Shown here: piece by piece, positions 16,245-25,025 of the stretch
Numbering within the stretch: position 1 is the stretch's first letter
Layout of the letters: every line of letters begins with the position of its first letter
NCBI GenBank assembly: GCA_045596625.1
Contig: JAZOCU010000051.1
Coordinates: 1 to 33,397, forward strand
DNA length: 33,397 nt
Reading direction: 5' to 3'
Source: Firm-04 sp045596625
GTDB taxonomy: Bacteria > Bacillota > Clostridia > Oscillospirales > Ruminococcaceae
The notes under the pieces: model-generated
The model's input: only the letters and a program-made list of their open reading frames with translations
Told to the model about the DNA's origin: nothing
Database searches by the model: none
Position numbers and translations under genes: made by a program

Positions 16245-18329
16245 TTAATCGTCGCCGTGACCGCGATCGCTCTTGATCTTATCTGCGATGCTCTTGGGCA
16301 CTTCTGCGAAGCTGTGTGGCTCCATGGTATAGTTACCGCGGCCCTGAGAGCGGGAGCGCAGATCGCTTGCATAGCCGAACATATTGCTCAGCGGTACCAG
16401 TGCATCGATCTGGGAAACACCGGTGCGGACTTCCTGTCCCTGGATCTGACCGCGGCGGCCGTTGAGGTCACCGAAGACATCGCCCATATACTGTTCCGGT
16501 ACGAATACAGAAACCTTCATGAGCGGCTCCAGCAGAACGGGATCTGCCTTGCGCATTGCATTCTTGAATGCCATGGAACCGGCGATCTTGAATGCCATTT
16601 CGGAAGAGTCAACCTCGTGATAAGAACCATCATACAGGGTGACCTTCACATCGACGACCTGATAGCCTGCCACAACACCGGCTGCCATTGCAGACTTGAT
16701 ACCGGCATCGACAGCGGGGATATACTCCTTCGGGATGGCACCGCCGACGATCGCATTGACAAACTCATAACCCTTACCGGGCTCATTGTGCTCGACAGTG
16801 ATCTTGACGTGACCATACTGACCGGTACCACCGGTCTGCTTCTTGTGCTTATAATCCTCATCGACCTTCTTGCGGATGGTTTCCTTATAGGATACCTGCG
16901 GAGCGCCGACATTGGCTTCCACCTTAAACTCACGCAGCAGACGGTCAACAATGATCTCCAGATGGAGCTCGCCCATACCGGCGATGATGGTCTGTCCGGT
17001 CTCGTGATCGGTCCAGGTACGGAAGGTAGGATCCTCTTCAGCAAGCTTTGCCAGAGCAATACCCATCTTCTCCTGACCGGCCTTGGTCTTGGGCTCGATA
17101 GCCAGATTGATAACCGGATCCGGGAATTCCATGGACTCCAGAATAATGGGATGATCCTCATCACACAGCGTATCACCGGTGGTGGTATATTTCACACCGA
17201 TCACTGCTGCGATATCGCCGGCATAGATCGTATCAATATCCTTACGGTGATTGGAGTGCATCTGCAGGATACGGCCCATACGCTCACGCTGATTCTTGCA
17301 GGCATTGAGCACAGTGGTACCGGAATCCACTTTACCGGAATATACACGGAAATAGCAGAGCTTACCGACATAGGGATCGGTTGCGATCTTGAAGGCAAGT
17401 GCTGCGAAGGGCTCGGTATCGGAAGAAGGACGCTCCTCCTCCTCCTCGGTATCGGGATTCACACCCTTGATCGGGGGGATATCCAGCGGAGAAGGCATAT
17501 AATCCACAACAGCATCCAGCAGCTTCTGTACGCCCTTATTCTTATAAGAGGTACCGCACACAACAGGAACCATCTGGTTTGCGATGGTTGCCTTACGGAT
17601 CACGCGCTTCATTTCCTCGATGGTCAGCTCCTCTTCATTGAGGTACTTCTCCATCAGTTCGTCATCCAGCTCAGCAACAGCCTCGACCAGTGCGGCACGA
17701 TACTCTGCTGCCTTTTCCTTCATGTTATCGGGGATCTCCTCAATGCGGATATCCTTGCCGATATCATCATAGTACACATATGCCTGCATCTCCAGCAGAT
17801 CGATGATGCCCTTAAAGAAGGTCTCTGCACCGATGGGCAGCTGGATCGGAACGGCATTGCACTTCAGTCGGTCTTTCATCATATCAACAACATGATAGAA
17901 ATCTGCGCCCATGATATCCATCTTGTTGACATAGACCATACGGGGTACCTTGTACTTATCCGCCTGTCTCCAGACAGTTTCGGACTGCGGCTCAACACCG
18001 CCCTTTGCACACAGCACGGTCACAGAGCCGTCCAGAACACGCAGAGAACGCTCTACCTCAACGGTAAAGTCAACGTGACCGGGGGTATCAATGATGTTGA
18101 TACGATGCTCTTTCCAGTAGGCTGTGGTTGCAGCAGACGTGATGGTAATACCACGCTCCTGCTCCTGTGCCATCCAGTCCATAGTCGCGGAACCGTCATG
18201 GGTCTCGCCGATCTTATGGTTAACACCGGTATAGAACAGAATACGCTCAGAGGTCGTTGTCTTACCTGCGTCAATGTGAGCCATAATGCCGATATTGCGG
18301 GTCATTTCAAGGGAACAATCTCTTGGCAT
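16245..18329 (-). CDS. fusA: Elongation factor G
   Basis: Ribosomal translocase GTPase. 694 residues, standard length. The G1 motif HIDAGKTTTSERIL is at about 18-31, followed by RGITITSAATT, DTPGHVDFT and NKMD, then domain II and the C-terminal domains IV-V (YGHVKITVEH, GRRGQIQGQEVRTG). The ATG follows TAGGAGGAAA. It follows rpsG by 98 bases, with a hairpin in that gap. Antisense frames nearly as long as the gene exist but are shadows of its codon bias. Confidence 0.98.
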   Translation of the reverse strand: MPRDCSLEMTRNIGIMAHIDAGKTTTSERILFYTGVNHKIGETHDGSATMDWMAQEQERGITITSAATTAYWKEHRINIIDTPGHVDFTVEVERSLRVLDGSVTVLCAKGGVEPQSETVWRQADKYKVPRMVYVNKMDIMGADFYHVVDMMKDRLKCNAVPIQLPIGAETFFKGIIDLLEMQAYVYYDDIGKDIRIEEIPDNMKEKAAEYRAALVEAVAELDDELMEKYLNEEELTIEEMKRVIRKATIANQMVPVVCGTSYKNKGVQKLLDAVVDYMPSPLDIPPIKGVNPDTEEEEERPSSDTEPFAALAFKIATDPYVGKLCYFRVYSGKVDSGTTVLNACKNQRERMGRILQMHSNHRKDIDTIYAGDIAAVIGVKYTTTGDTLCDEDHPIILESMEFPDPVINLAIEPKTKAGQEKMGIALAKLAEEDPTFRTWTDHETGQTIIAGMGELHLEIIVDRLLREFKVEANVGAPQVSYKETIRKKVDEDYKHKKQTGGTGQYGHVKITVEHNEPGKGYEFVNAIVGGAIPKEYIPAVDAGIKSAMAAGVVAGYQVVDVKVTLYDGSYHEVDSSEMAFKIAGSMAFKNAMRKADPVLLEPLMKVSVFVPEQYMGDVFGDLNGRRGQIQGQEVRTGVSQIDALVPLSNMFGYASDLRSRSQGRGNYTMEPHSFAEVPKSIADKIKSDRGHGDD

Positions 18330-18392
18330 TTGGTTTCCTCCTAAAAGTTCTCATAGGCTACGCCGCACAGCAAATTCCCATGCGGCCGGATT

Positions 18393-18412
18393 GCAGAGCA
18401 CCCTTGCTCTGC
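18393..18412 (-). other. Hairpin in the rpsG-fusA gap
   Basis: A perfect 8-bp stem (18393-18400/18405-18412) with a 4-base loop, 15 bases past the rpsG stop and about 60 bases before fusA. No T tract follows on the minus strand. Probably an mRNA-stability or processing element within the operon. Confidence 0.5.
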
Positions 18413-18427
18413 CGATCGCCAAGAGAA

Positions 18428-18898
18428 TTACCAACGGTAGTGTGCAAAAGCCTTGTTGGCCTCTGCCATCTTGTGTGTATCCTCGCGCTTCTTGACGGAA
18501 CCGCCGACACCGTTTACGGCATCGATGATCTCACCGGCAAGACGCTCCTTCATGGTCTTTTCACTGCGCAGTCTGGAATACTTGGTGATCCAGCGCAGAC
18601 CCAGTGTCTGACGTCTCTCGGGGCGAACCTCCATAGGTACCTGGTAGGTTGCACCGCCCATACGACGTGCCTTAACTTCCAATACAGGCATGATGTTTTC
18701 CATTGCCTGCTCAAAGACCTCCAAAGCCTCACGGCCGGTCTTTTCTGCTACGATTGCAAATGCGTCATACACGATCTTCTGTGCGACACCCTTCTTGCCA
18801 TCGAGCATGATGTTGTTGATGAGGCGTGTTACGAGCTTGGAACCATACAACGGATCTACCAGAACGTCACGCTTTGCGATACTGCCTCTTCTTGGCAT
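18428..18898 (-). CDS. rpsG: Ribosomal protein S7
   Basis: Primary 16S rRNA-binding protein that organises the 30S head. 156 residues, the usual bacterial length. Recognised from MPRRGSIAKRDVLVDP at the N-terminus, LINNIMLDGKKGVAQKIVYDA, the VEVRPERRQTLGLRWI-like block (PMEVRPERRQTLGLRW) and the basic C-terminus. The ATG follows GAAGGAGGGAA. It lies between rpsL and fusA as in nearly all bacteria; the 179-base gap to rpsL is longer than usual. Confidence 0.98.
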   Translation of the reverse strand: MPRRGSIAKRDVLVDPLYGSKLVTRLINNIMLDGKKGVAQKIVYDAFAIVAEKTGREALEVFEQAMENIMPVLEVKARRMGGATYQVPMEVRPERRQTLGLRWITKYSRLRSEKTMKERLAGEIIDAVNGVGGSVKKREDTHKMAEANKAFAHYRW

Positions 18899-18940
18899 AC
18901 TCGCTTCCCTCCTTCATAATAGAATGAATTCACAGGTACT

Positions 18941-18964
18941 CACAAATGAATGGAGTCACTTGTG
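18941..18964 (-). promoter_or_regulatory. Hairpin in the rpsL-rpsG gap, possible S7 site
   Basis: On the minus strand a 9-bp stem (arms 18941-18949 and 18956-18964, one G-U pair) with a 6-nt loop lies about 45 bases before the rpsG start. In E. coli, S7 represses its own operon by binding the rpsL-rpsG intercistronic RNA. The position fits, but I cannot show that this hairpin resembles the E. coli site. Confidence 0.35.
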
Positions 18965-19077
18965 TTCGGCCATGCAGACAGTATACAGCTTTGCAGAAAT
19001 CGCTTTCTGCTTTCCTATATATCAGATCCACAAGAGCCTTGTGGGATTGTTGCTTTTGTTGCGGTCAGTGCAGAAGA

Positions 19078-19500
19078 TTACTTCTTGCCTGCCTTCGGAC
19101 GCTTTGCGCCATACTTGGAACGTGCCTGCAGACGGCCGTTTACGCCCTGTGCATCCAGTGTACCGCGGATGATGTGATAACGCACACCGGGGAGATCCTT
19201 GACACGTCCGCCGCGGATCAGTACCACGCTGTGCTCCTGCAGATTGTGACCGATACCGGGAATGTAGGCGGTTACCTCATAGCCGTTGGTCAGACGAACT
19301 CTTGCGATCTTACGCATTGCGGAGTTCGGCTTCTTGGGAGTAGCGGTCTTTACAGCAGTACAGACACCACGCTTCTGGGGAGAGCTCTGATCGATCTGAG
19401 ACTTCTTCTGTGCATTGTAGCCCTTCTGAAGTGCAGGAGCGGTAGATTTCTCCGGCAGGGAGCTTCTGCCCTTACGGACAAGCTGATTAAAGGTTGGCAT
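19078..19500 (-). CDS. rpsL: Ribosomal protein S12
   Basis: 30S protein of the decoding centre and the classic site of streptomycin-resistance changes. 140 residues from MPTFNQLVRKGR; the frame stays open upstream to 19806, but AAGGAGGAAG precedes only the ATG at 19500. The loop KTATPKKPNSAMRK retains the usual lysine. An insertion after residue 14 (PEKSTAPALQKGYNAQKK) is of the type seen in Firmicutes. It opens the str operon from its own promoter; rpoB/rpoC are not adjacent within this window. Confidence 0.97.
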   Translation of the reverse strand: MPTFNQLVRKGRSSLPEKSTAPALQKGYNAQKKSQIDQSSPQKRGVCTAVKTATPKKPNSAMRKIARVRLTNGYEVTAYIPGIGHNLQEHSVVLIRGGRVKDLPGVRYHIIRGTLDAQGVNGRLQARSKYGAKRPKAGKK

Positions 19501-19575
19501 ATTCTTCCTCCTTCTTACTGTATTCTGTGTGCATTTGGACAGAGCTATCCCTATCCCTATGCCACACAATATCAT

Positions 19576-19604
19576 ATTATAGACGCTTTTTCGCCTCTTG
19601 TCAA
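19576..19604 (-). promoter_or_regulatory. Consensus promoter of the str operon
   Basis: Minus strand: TTGACA (19599-19604), 17-bp spacer, TATAAT (19576-19581), a perfect housekeeping promoter. The leader to rpsL is about 70 nt and contains a short CCCTATCCCTAT-like repeat (19543-19562). Confidence 0.9.
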
Positions 19605-19988
19605 GCAGATACTTCCATTCTCTGCATGATTTTTCCCTTTTCACAAAAAAGAGCCCCCCAAAGCGACTCCTTTTGTTGTTTTGTGCATATGTGCTTTCGC
19701 TGCATTTTGCGTTTTGCTTCAATTGATCTCTATCCCCTCTGTCCGTGTTCCGTTGCTCAATAGAGGGAAGGGAGTCAAGGAAAAGGGGGCGCGGGGGAGA
19801 AACCACCGATCCGCTGTGAGGATTCCCCTGTCATTTTCGAACACTATTATAACGGTATCCGCAAATACAGTTCCCTGCTCCTGTCATCAACGGCGAAATT
19901 GTAAACAAACTGTAAATTTTCAAGCGAACTTGTACGAAATCATACAAGTTTCACCTTGAAAACCGCTGTTGATAAGGAGGTGTGTTCC
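19605..19988. other. Divergent intergenic region, rpsL to replication-like gene
   Basis: No gene is supported. A possible weak minus-strand terminator (stem around 19645-19668, followed by six T) has no gene before it. Bases 19727-19742 match 33356-33371 at 15 of 16 positions, and 19737-19750 is the reverse complement of bases 1-14. An inverted repeat (19927-19934/19943-19950, AACTTGTA/TACAAGTT) sits 40 bases before the downstream start, a candidate operator or leader hairpin. I could not place a convincing promoter for the plus-strand gene. Confidence 0.45.
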
Positions 19989-20762
19989 ATGCTCAAAGGC
20001 ATTGACTATTTTCCCCTTGACTGCCAGCTCAGCGAAGCCATGGAGCTGATCGAGGCGGAATTCGGCTTTCTGGGATTTACCGTTATCATCAAGCTATGGC
20101 AGCGGATTTACAGCGGTAATGGATACTATTGTGAATGGACAGAAAAATCCGCGCTGCTCTTTGCACGCCGCATCGGTGCCGATCATGTACAGTCGGTATC
20201 CGCTGTGATCACCGCAGCCATCGAAAAAGGATTGTTTGATCGCAGTCTGTATGAGAAATACCGGATCCTGACCTCTGCCGGGATCCAGCACCGCTATCTG
20301 TTGGCGGTCAGCCGGAGAAAGCAGGTCATGCTGCAAAAGGAGTATCTGCTGCTGCCTGTTGACGATCTGCCGAAAAATGTATGCATTTTCGAAGAAGCTG
20401 ACAACAGTGAGGATAAAAATGCATCCCTTTTTCAACAAAGGAAAGAAAAGGAAAGAAAAGAAAACGAAAGGAAAGAAAAGGAGAGCAGATCCGCTCCCGC
20501 TGCTGCAGCCGCAAAGCAATATGGCTGCTTTTCCAATATTTCTCTCAGCGATACGGAATATTCCGCACTCTCACAGGAATTCGGTATCGAAAATTTGCAG
20601 CGATATATCGAACGAATGAGCAGCTTTCAACAGGAAAAAGGACGTATCTACTCAAATCATGCACAAAAGCTGCGGGATTGGATGCTTGCGGATCATATTG
20701 AGAAGCCACCCGATCATTCCTATGATCTGGAAGCGTACAAGGCATTGATGAATCAGTTCTGA
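19989..20762 (+). CDS. DnaD/Lin1244-type replication-initiation-like protein
   Basis: 257 residues. The N-terminal 120 residues match the Lin1244/Lin1753 (DUF4373) type: YFPLDCQLSE, IEAEFGFLGFTVIIKLWQRIY, GYYCEWTEKSALLFARRIG, GLFDRSLYEKYRILTSAGIQ, RYLLAVSRRK. These winged-helix-like domains are common in phage and plasmid replication organisers. A Lys/Glu-rich linker (151-167) joins a C-terminal helical domain (183-233, ISLSDTEYSALSQEFG, YIERMSSFQQEKG, NHAQKLRDWML) like the DnaD C-terminal module that contacts DNA or helicase loader. Start chosen for AAGGAGGTG at 19974-19982; an in-frame ATG at 19956 lacks a site. It stands alone, without phage genes nearby. The exact role here is unknown. 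Confidence 0.8.
   Translation: MLKGIDYFPLDCQLSEAMELIEAEFGFLGFTVIIKLWQRIYSGNGYYCEWTEKSALLFARRIGADHVQSVSAVITAAIEKGLFDRSLYEKYRILTSAGIQHRYLLAVSRRKQVMLQKEYLLLPVDDLPKNVCIFEEADNSEDKNASLFQQRKEKERKENERKEKESRSAPAAAAAKQYGCFSNISLSDTEYSALSQEFGIENLQRYIERMSSFQQEKGRIYSNHAQKLRDWMLADHIEKPPDHSYDLEAYKALMNQF
20437..20485 (+). repeat. Homopurine tract inside the replication-like gene
   Basis: Forty-nine bases with a single pyrimidine (C at 20465), built from GGAAAGAAAA-like units that encode the KERKENERKEKE linker. Such tracts may slip during replication or adopt triplex structure; unit length is not a multiple of three throughout. Confidence 0.6.
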
Positions 20763-20819
20763 TGCCGAATGGCTGCATTCTTTCGCCGAGAGGATCCTCT
20801 TTTTTTCTCGATCGGATAC

Positions 20820-20848
20820 TTGTCAAAGAACGTGTTTTGTGCTATAAT
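20820..20848 (+). promoter_or_regulatory. Promoter of the YfhO-family gene
   Basis: -35 TTGTCA (20820-20825), 17-bp spacer, -10 TATAAT (20843-20848). Transcription would begin near 20855, about 65 bases before the start codon. A GC-poor inverted repeat and T tract at 20789-20808 just upstream may end the preceding gene, but the stem is weak. Confidence 0.8.
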
Positions 20849-20921
20849 GGAACGTATCTGTACATAAAAACAGCGCAGAAATGCTCCAAGCTTTCAAAAA
20901 ATCATTGCAATGGAGGACGCT

Positions 20922-23852
20922 ATGGGTAAAAAACCGATCCGAAAACCACCAATGTCCAACCGGACTGTCATATCATCCGCAGCGGCAAAGACTGCAGCGA
21001 CTGCGGCACAGCATCCGAAAATCAGCTATCATGTCAATCCGAAGCAGCTTTCGCTGCTGTTGGCACTGATCGCCTATCTGCTGGCATTCTGTATTCCGGT
21101 CATCATCGGACTGCTGATGTATAAGGCAATGGAGATCGCCCCCTTCGGAGAAGAATCCGTGCTCTGTATGGATCTGTGGGGACAATATGCGCCCATGTAT
21201 ACCCAGTTCTCTCAAAGCGATTCGCTTTCCGAGCTGTTTTATTCCTGGAACGGTGCGTTCGGCTATAACAACTGGGCACAGAGCGCCTATTACAGCAACA
21301 GTATTTTCCTGCTGCCGCTGAAGCTTTTGCCTCTGGAGCATCTGGTTTCCTACATCAACTGGATCTGTCTGCTGAAGCTGGGCTGTGCGGGAGTGACCTG
21401 TCTTGCCTATCTGCGCCGCCATCTCAAAAGCCGCAATGTATTTCTCATCGGCGGTGCGGTCGCATACAGTGTCTGCGCCTATATGCTGGCATATCTTTCC
21501 CAGCCCATGTGGACCGATGCCCTGATCTTTGCGCCCCTTGTTCTGTTGGGCTTAGATCGGCTGCTGCATGAGAAAAAACCGCTTTTTTATATTCTGATGC
21601 TGGCACTGACCATCTGCTCCAGCTTTTATATCGGATTTGCCATCTGCATTTTCTGCTGTCTGTATTTCGCCGCCAATGCACTGCCTGTGCTGCATATCGG
21701 CAGAAATGAGGCAGGCCTTCTGCGGCTGCAGGGCGGTAAGCAGCTTGGCGGCATGACCGGACGCTTTGCGATCGGCTCACTGCTTGCCGGTGCTTTGTCT
21801 GCACCCGTGATCCTGCCCGTGGCACAGGCGATCAGTCTGACCATGGCATCGGATGCCGCCTTCCCCGAGAAACTGAAATGGTATGGCAATGTAGCGGATA
21901 TCCTGCGCTTTATGCTTTCCGAACAGCCGCTTTCCATCGGTGTAAAGGGTGTGAATCTTTCCATCGGCATGATCGCATTTCTTCTGCTGCCCTTGTATTT
22001 TCTGAATCGGGGCATCAGCACAAAAAAACGGGTCGCCAACGGTATATTGCTTCTGGTTCTCGGCTTATCCATCCAATGCAATATTCTGGATTTCATCTGG
22101 CATGGCTTCCATTTCCCCAATCAGCTTCCGGGCAGATGGACGTTCCTGTTCTCGCTGTTTGTGATCCTGCTGATCTGCGATGCCTTTTTGCATTGCCGTG
22201 AGCTGACGCTGCCCGCCATCCTCGGCGGCTTCGCCTGCAGCATCGGTGCGGTATATCTTGCCTGTCGGGGCATCGGCACCGAAGCCAAGGCAGAGCTGCG
22301 TCAGATCTATCCGGTGCTGCTTGGCGCTGCGGCGCTGCTTCTGCTGCTGGCGGTATTGCTGGAGATGCTTCGCAGCAATGCACAAAACGATCCCGAATCA
22401 AAGCTTGCCCGTTTTCCGCTGCGTATGGCATCCATGCTCTGTGCCGTCGGCCTGACCGCAGTCTGCATCCTCGACAGCGGCATGAGCTATGTCAAGGTCG
22501 CACAGTTTGAAACCAACGGCACCGATACCGCAAACGGTGTGAGTTTTCAGAACAATGTTCTCAAGCAAAGAACCTACGGCGACCAATGGGTCTGCGATGA
22601 GGATACCTTCTATCGTGTGATCGCCAACAGCGGCTATACCTTCAATCCCTCCATGATCGGCGGATATCATGGCATGAGCTATTATTCCTCTACCATGCGG
22701 GGCGAAGCCTTCCAACTGCTGCAATGTCTCGGCAACCGTGTGTATGCCCAGAAGGTCAGCAGCGTCTATACTAACACATCGACCGTGCAGAACAGTCTGT
22801 TCGGCATCAAATACTATCTTGACTATGACCGCAGTCTGGGTGCGCTGCCCTTTGCCGAGATGGTCGAATCCACTGCTGTCTGCGATGTACGGGAGAATAC
22901 CACCGCATTGTCCCTTGCCTATGGCGTATCGCCCGAGATCCTTGATATGCGGGTCACCAACGAAGTGCGCGCCCTCGCAAACCAGAACAAGCTGCTCAAT
23001 ACACTGACCGGTCAGCAGTACAATGTATTCCGCAAGATCGACACCACCCAATTCCATTATACCAACGCTACCCTTTCGGAAAATGTCAACTGGAATCTGA
23101 ACTATTTCAATGCTGCGGATACCTCGGTACCCACCACGTTCCACTATTCCTATGTCTGCGATCGGGACGGCGCTTACTATCTGGAGCATAATTTCCGTGC
23201 CGGTACCATCAAGATCACCGTAAACGGCAATGAACGGATCGTGGATCCGCAGATGGTACGCTTTGTCCTGCTGGGCGAATATACCGCAGGCACACCCGTT
23301 CAGGTGGATGTTGAGCTGATCGGCTTTGCTGTGGGCTGTGTCGGCATGAACCTCTACCACTTTGATGAGGCACAATGGGATAAAGCCTATCAGCAGCTTT
23401 CTTCCGCACAGCTGCAGGTGGAATCCTTCCGCAGCACCAAGATCCGCGGCACCATCACTCTGCCCGATACGCAGCTCGTGATGGCAACCATCCCCCAAGA
23501 CGGCGGCTGGAAGGTCTACTGCGACGGCAAGCCCATCGAAACAACAGTCGCTCTCGGTGAGCTGATCTGCATGACCCTTCCTCAAGGCGAGCACACCTTG
23601 GAATTCCGCTATACCGTGCCCGGTCTGATCCCCGGTCTGATCCTCTGTCTTCTGGCATTGCTGATCACACTGCTGCTGTGCGTGCCGAAGCTGCGTGATC
23701 CGCTTCTTGCCAAGCTGCGTGCACACAAAGCAAATGCTGCCCCTGCATCTGCCCCTGCATCTGACCCTGCATCCGCATCTTCCGATGCCGAGAATACCGA
23801 TGCCGATGCCGATGCCCCAAAAGCCGATGATGCCGATTCCCCTGTGAATTGA
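20922..23852 (+). CDS. YfhO-family multi-pass membrane protein (GT-C type)
   Basis: 976 residues. A basic, Pro-rich N-terminus precedes about twelve hydrophobic segments (about 45-530), a large soluble domain (about 540-890) and a last membrane segment (about 907-928). The loop after the first membrane segment carries Asp84 in CMDLWGQYAPMY, the position where GT-C transferases keep a catalytic acid. YfhO proteins of Bacillus and Listeria are needed to glycosylate lipoteichoic or wall teichoic acids on the outer membrane face, using an undecaprenyl-sugar made by a CsbB-like enzyme. No CsbB or GtcA partner is seen here. The C-terminal 45 residues are an Ala/Asp/Ser/Pro repeat tail. Start chosen for TGGAGG; an ATG at 20910 lies within the ribosome-site region. 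Confidence 0.85.
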   Translation: MGKKPIRKPPMSNRTVISSAAAKTAATAAQHPKISYHVNPKQLSLLLALIAYLLAFCIPVIIGLLMYKAMEIAPFGEESVLCMDLWGQYAPMYTQFSQSDSLSELFYSWNGAFGYNNWAQSAYYSNSIFLLPLKLLPLEHLVSYINWICLLKLGCAGVTCLAYLRRHLKSRNVFLIGGAVAYSVCAYMLAYLSQPMWTDALIFAPLVLLGLDRLLHEKKPLFYILMLALTICSSFYIGFAICIFCCLYFAANALPVLHIGRNEAGLLRLQGGKQLGGMTGRFAIGSLLAGALSAPVILPVAQAISLTMASDAAFPEKLKWYGNVADILRFMLSEQPLSIGVKGVNLSIGMIAFLLLPLYFLNRGISTKKRVANGILLLVLGLSIQCNILDFIWHGFHFPNQLPGRWTFLFSLFVILLICDAFLHCRELTLPAILGGFACSIGAVYLACRGIGTEAKAELRQIYPVLLGAAALLLLLAVLLEMLRSNAQNDPESKLARFPLRMASMLCAVGLTAVCILDSGMSYVKVAQFETNGTDTANGVSFQNNVLKQRTYGDQWVCDEDTFYRVIANSGYTFNPSMIGGYHGMSYYSSTMRGEAFQLLQCLGNRVYAQKVSSVYTNTSTVQNSLFGIKYYLDYDRSLGALPFAEMVESTAVCDVRENTTALSLAYGVSPEILDMRVTNEVRALANQNKLLNTLTGQQYNVFRKIDTTQFHYTNATLSENVNWNLNYFNAADTSVPTTFHYSYVCDRDGAYYLEHNFRAGTIKITVNGNERIVDPQMVRFVLLGEYTAGTPVQVDVELIGFAVGCVGMNLYHFDEAQWDKAYQQLSSAQLQVESFRSTKIRGTITLPDTQLVMATIPQDGGWKVYCDGKPIETTVALGELICMTLPQGEHTLEFRYTVPGLIPGLILCLLALLITLLLCVPKLRDPLLAKLRAHKANAAPASAPASDPASASSDAENTDADADAPKADDADSPVN

Positions 23853-23898
23853 CGCTTGCGGCGATGCGGCTGCAGCGCCTTTCTTCACAAAACAATAC

Positions 23899-23935
23899 AG
23901 CGCAGATCCGTGTGAATGCGGATCTGCGCTTTGCT
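23899..23935. terminator. Terminator between convergent genes
   Basis: A perfect 12-bp stem (23899-23910/23919-23930, AGCGCAGATCCG) with an 8-base loop lies between the YfhO-type gene and the convergent epimerase gene. The plus side is followed by TTGCTTTC, the minus side by a weak T-rich stretch (TGTATTGTTTTG), so it probably serves both, mainly the plus strand. Confidence 0.75.
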
Positions 23936-23958
23936 TTCGGCAGGATATGCCGTATCTC

Positions 23959-24975
23959 TTATCCCTTGATCTTCGCCTTTGCCTCCTCCATCGCTGCAAT
24001 GACCCGATCACACCATGCATCAAATTCCGCATCCTCGATCTGCAGCTCGGGATGAGCAAGGATATGGTCGATCGCCTTTCGGATGCCCATATCAAACCGC
24101 ACCGATGGTACATAGGTCGGAACGGTACGCTTGAGCTTGCTGTTGTCAAATACCACGGAATTTGCCTTGTCTCCGATCAGAGAGCCTGTGAAATCATAAT
24201 CACTGACTGCGGCAAGAAAATCCGAAGGCACATAATATGCCTTCAGCGGAACTCCAAGCGCATCCGCAATGGCTTGATAGATCTGATTCCATGTCAGCGT
24301 TTCATCCGTTGTGATCTGGAAGCTCTCGCCGATGGCATGAAGATTGCCCATCAGACCGATGAATGCCTTGGCAAAATCCGTGTTGAAGGTCATCGTCCAG
24401 AGCGAGGTGCCATCGCCGTGAATGATCACAGGCTTGCCCTCCAGCATACGCTTTACCACCTGCCAGCTGCCCTTGCTGCCATGTACGCCCAATGGGATCG
24501 AACGCTCATCATAGGTATGGCTCGGACGGATGATCGTGATCGGAAAGCCCGTTTCCCGATACATCTTCATCAGATATTCTTCGCATTCGATCTTGTTTCT
24601 CGAATATTCCCAATAGGGATTGGAAAGCGGTGTGCCCTCATGGATGCGATAATCCGAAAGCGGCTTCTGATATGCCGATGCCGAGCTGATATACATAAAC
24701 TGCTTTGTTTTGCCGTAAAACAACCGATAGTCCCGCTCCAGCTGCGGTTTCACAAAGCCGATGAAATCACAGACCACATCAAAGGTCATGCCATCCAGCT
24801 TCTCTGCGGCTGCCGCTTCATCGTTGATGTCGGCAGAGATCACAGTGACATTTTCAGGCAGCTCTGCCGTTCTGCTGCCTCTGTTGAGCAGATACAGCGT
24901 ATGGCCTTCCGCCGCAAGCTGCCGTGTGATCGCCATACTGATCGTACCGGTTCCGCCAATGAATAATACTTTCAT
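23959..24975 (-). CDS. NAD-dependent epimerase/dehydratase-family protein
   Basis: 338 residues, an extended/atypical short-chain dehydrogenase. The dinucleotide-binding loop is FIGGTGTISMAITRQL (5-20), followed by LNRGSR (30-35), which by its basic residues could favour NADP. The active-site triad region shows YISSASAYQK (95-104) and Y124-x3-K128 (YSRNK). The protein resembles the CSP41-like group of sugar-nucleotide epimerase relatives; the substrate cannot be told. A promoter with consensus -10 lies 50 bases upstream in a duplicated module. It converges on the YfhO-type gene, so a shared sugar pathway would be guesswork. Confidence 0.88.
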   Translation of the reverse strand: MKVLFIGGTGTISMAITRQLAAEGHTLYLLNRGSRTAELPENVTVISADINDEAAAAEKLDGMTFDVVCDFIGFVKPQLERDYRLFYGKTKQFMYISSASAYQKPLSDYRIHEGTPLSNPYWEYSRNKIECEEYLMKMYRETGFPITIIRPSHTYDERSIPLGVHGSKGSWQVVKRMLEGKPVIIHGDGTSLWTMTFNTDFAKAFIGLMGNLHAIGESFQITTDETLTWNQIYQAIADALGVPLKAYYVPSDFLAAVSDYDFTGSLIGDKANSVVFDNSKLKRTVPTYVPSVRFDMGIRKAIDHILAHPELQIEDAEFDAWCDRVIAAMEEAKAKIKG

Positions 24976-25025
24976 ACCCTCTTACTCCTTTTTTCATGCT
25001 CTCGCAGCATTCACTGCGTATTGCT

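Noticed and set aside
16257..18344. 695-residue plus-strand frame opposite fusA
   Set aside because: Same cause: EF-G codon bias keeps the antisense frame open. The protein is Leu/Ile/His-rich without motifs.
19989..20762. Prophage remnant
   Set aside because: A phage-type replication domain is present but no other phage gene lies on either side.
22398..24149. 583-residue minus-strand frame opposite the YfhO-type gene
   Set aside because: Overlaps two well-supported genes and shows no domain or ribosome site.
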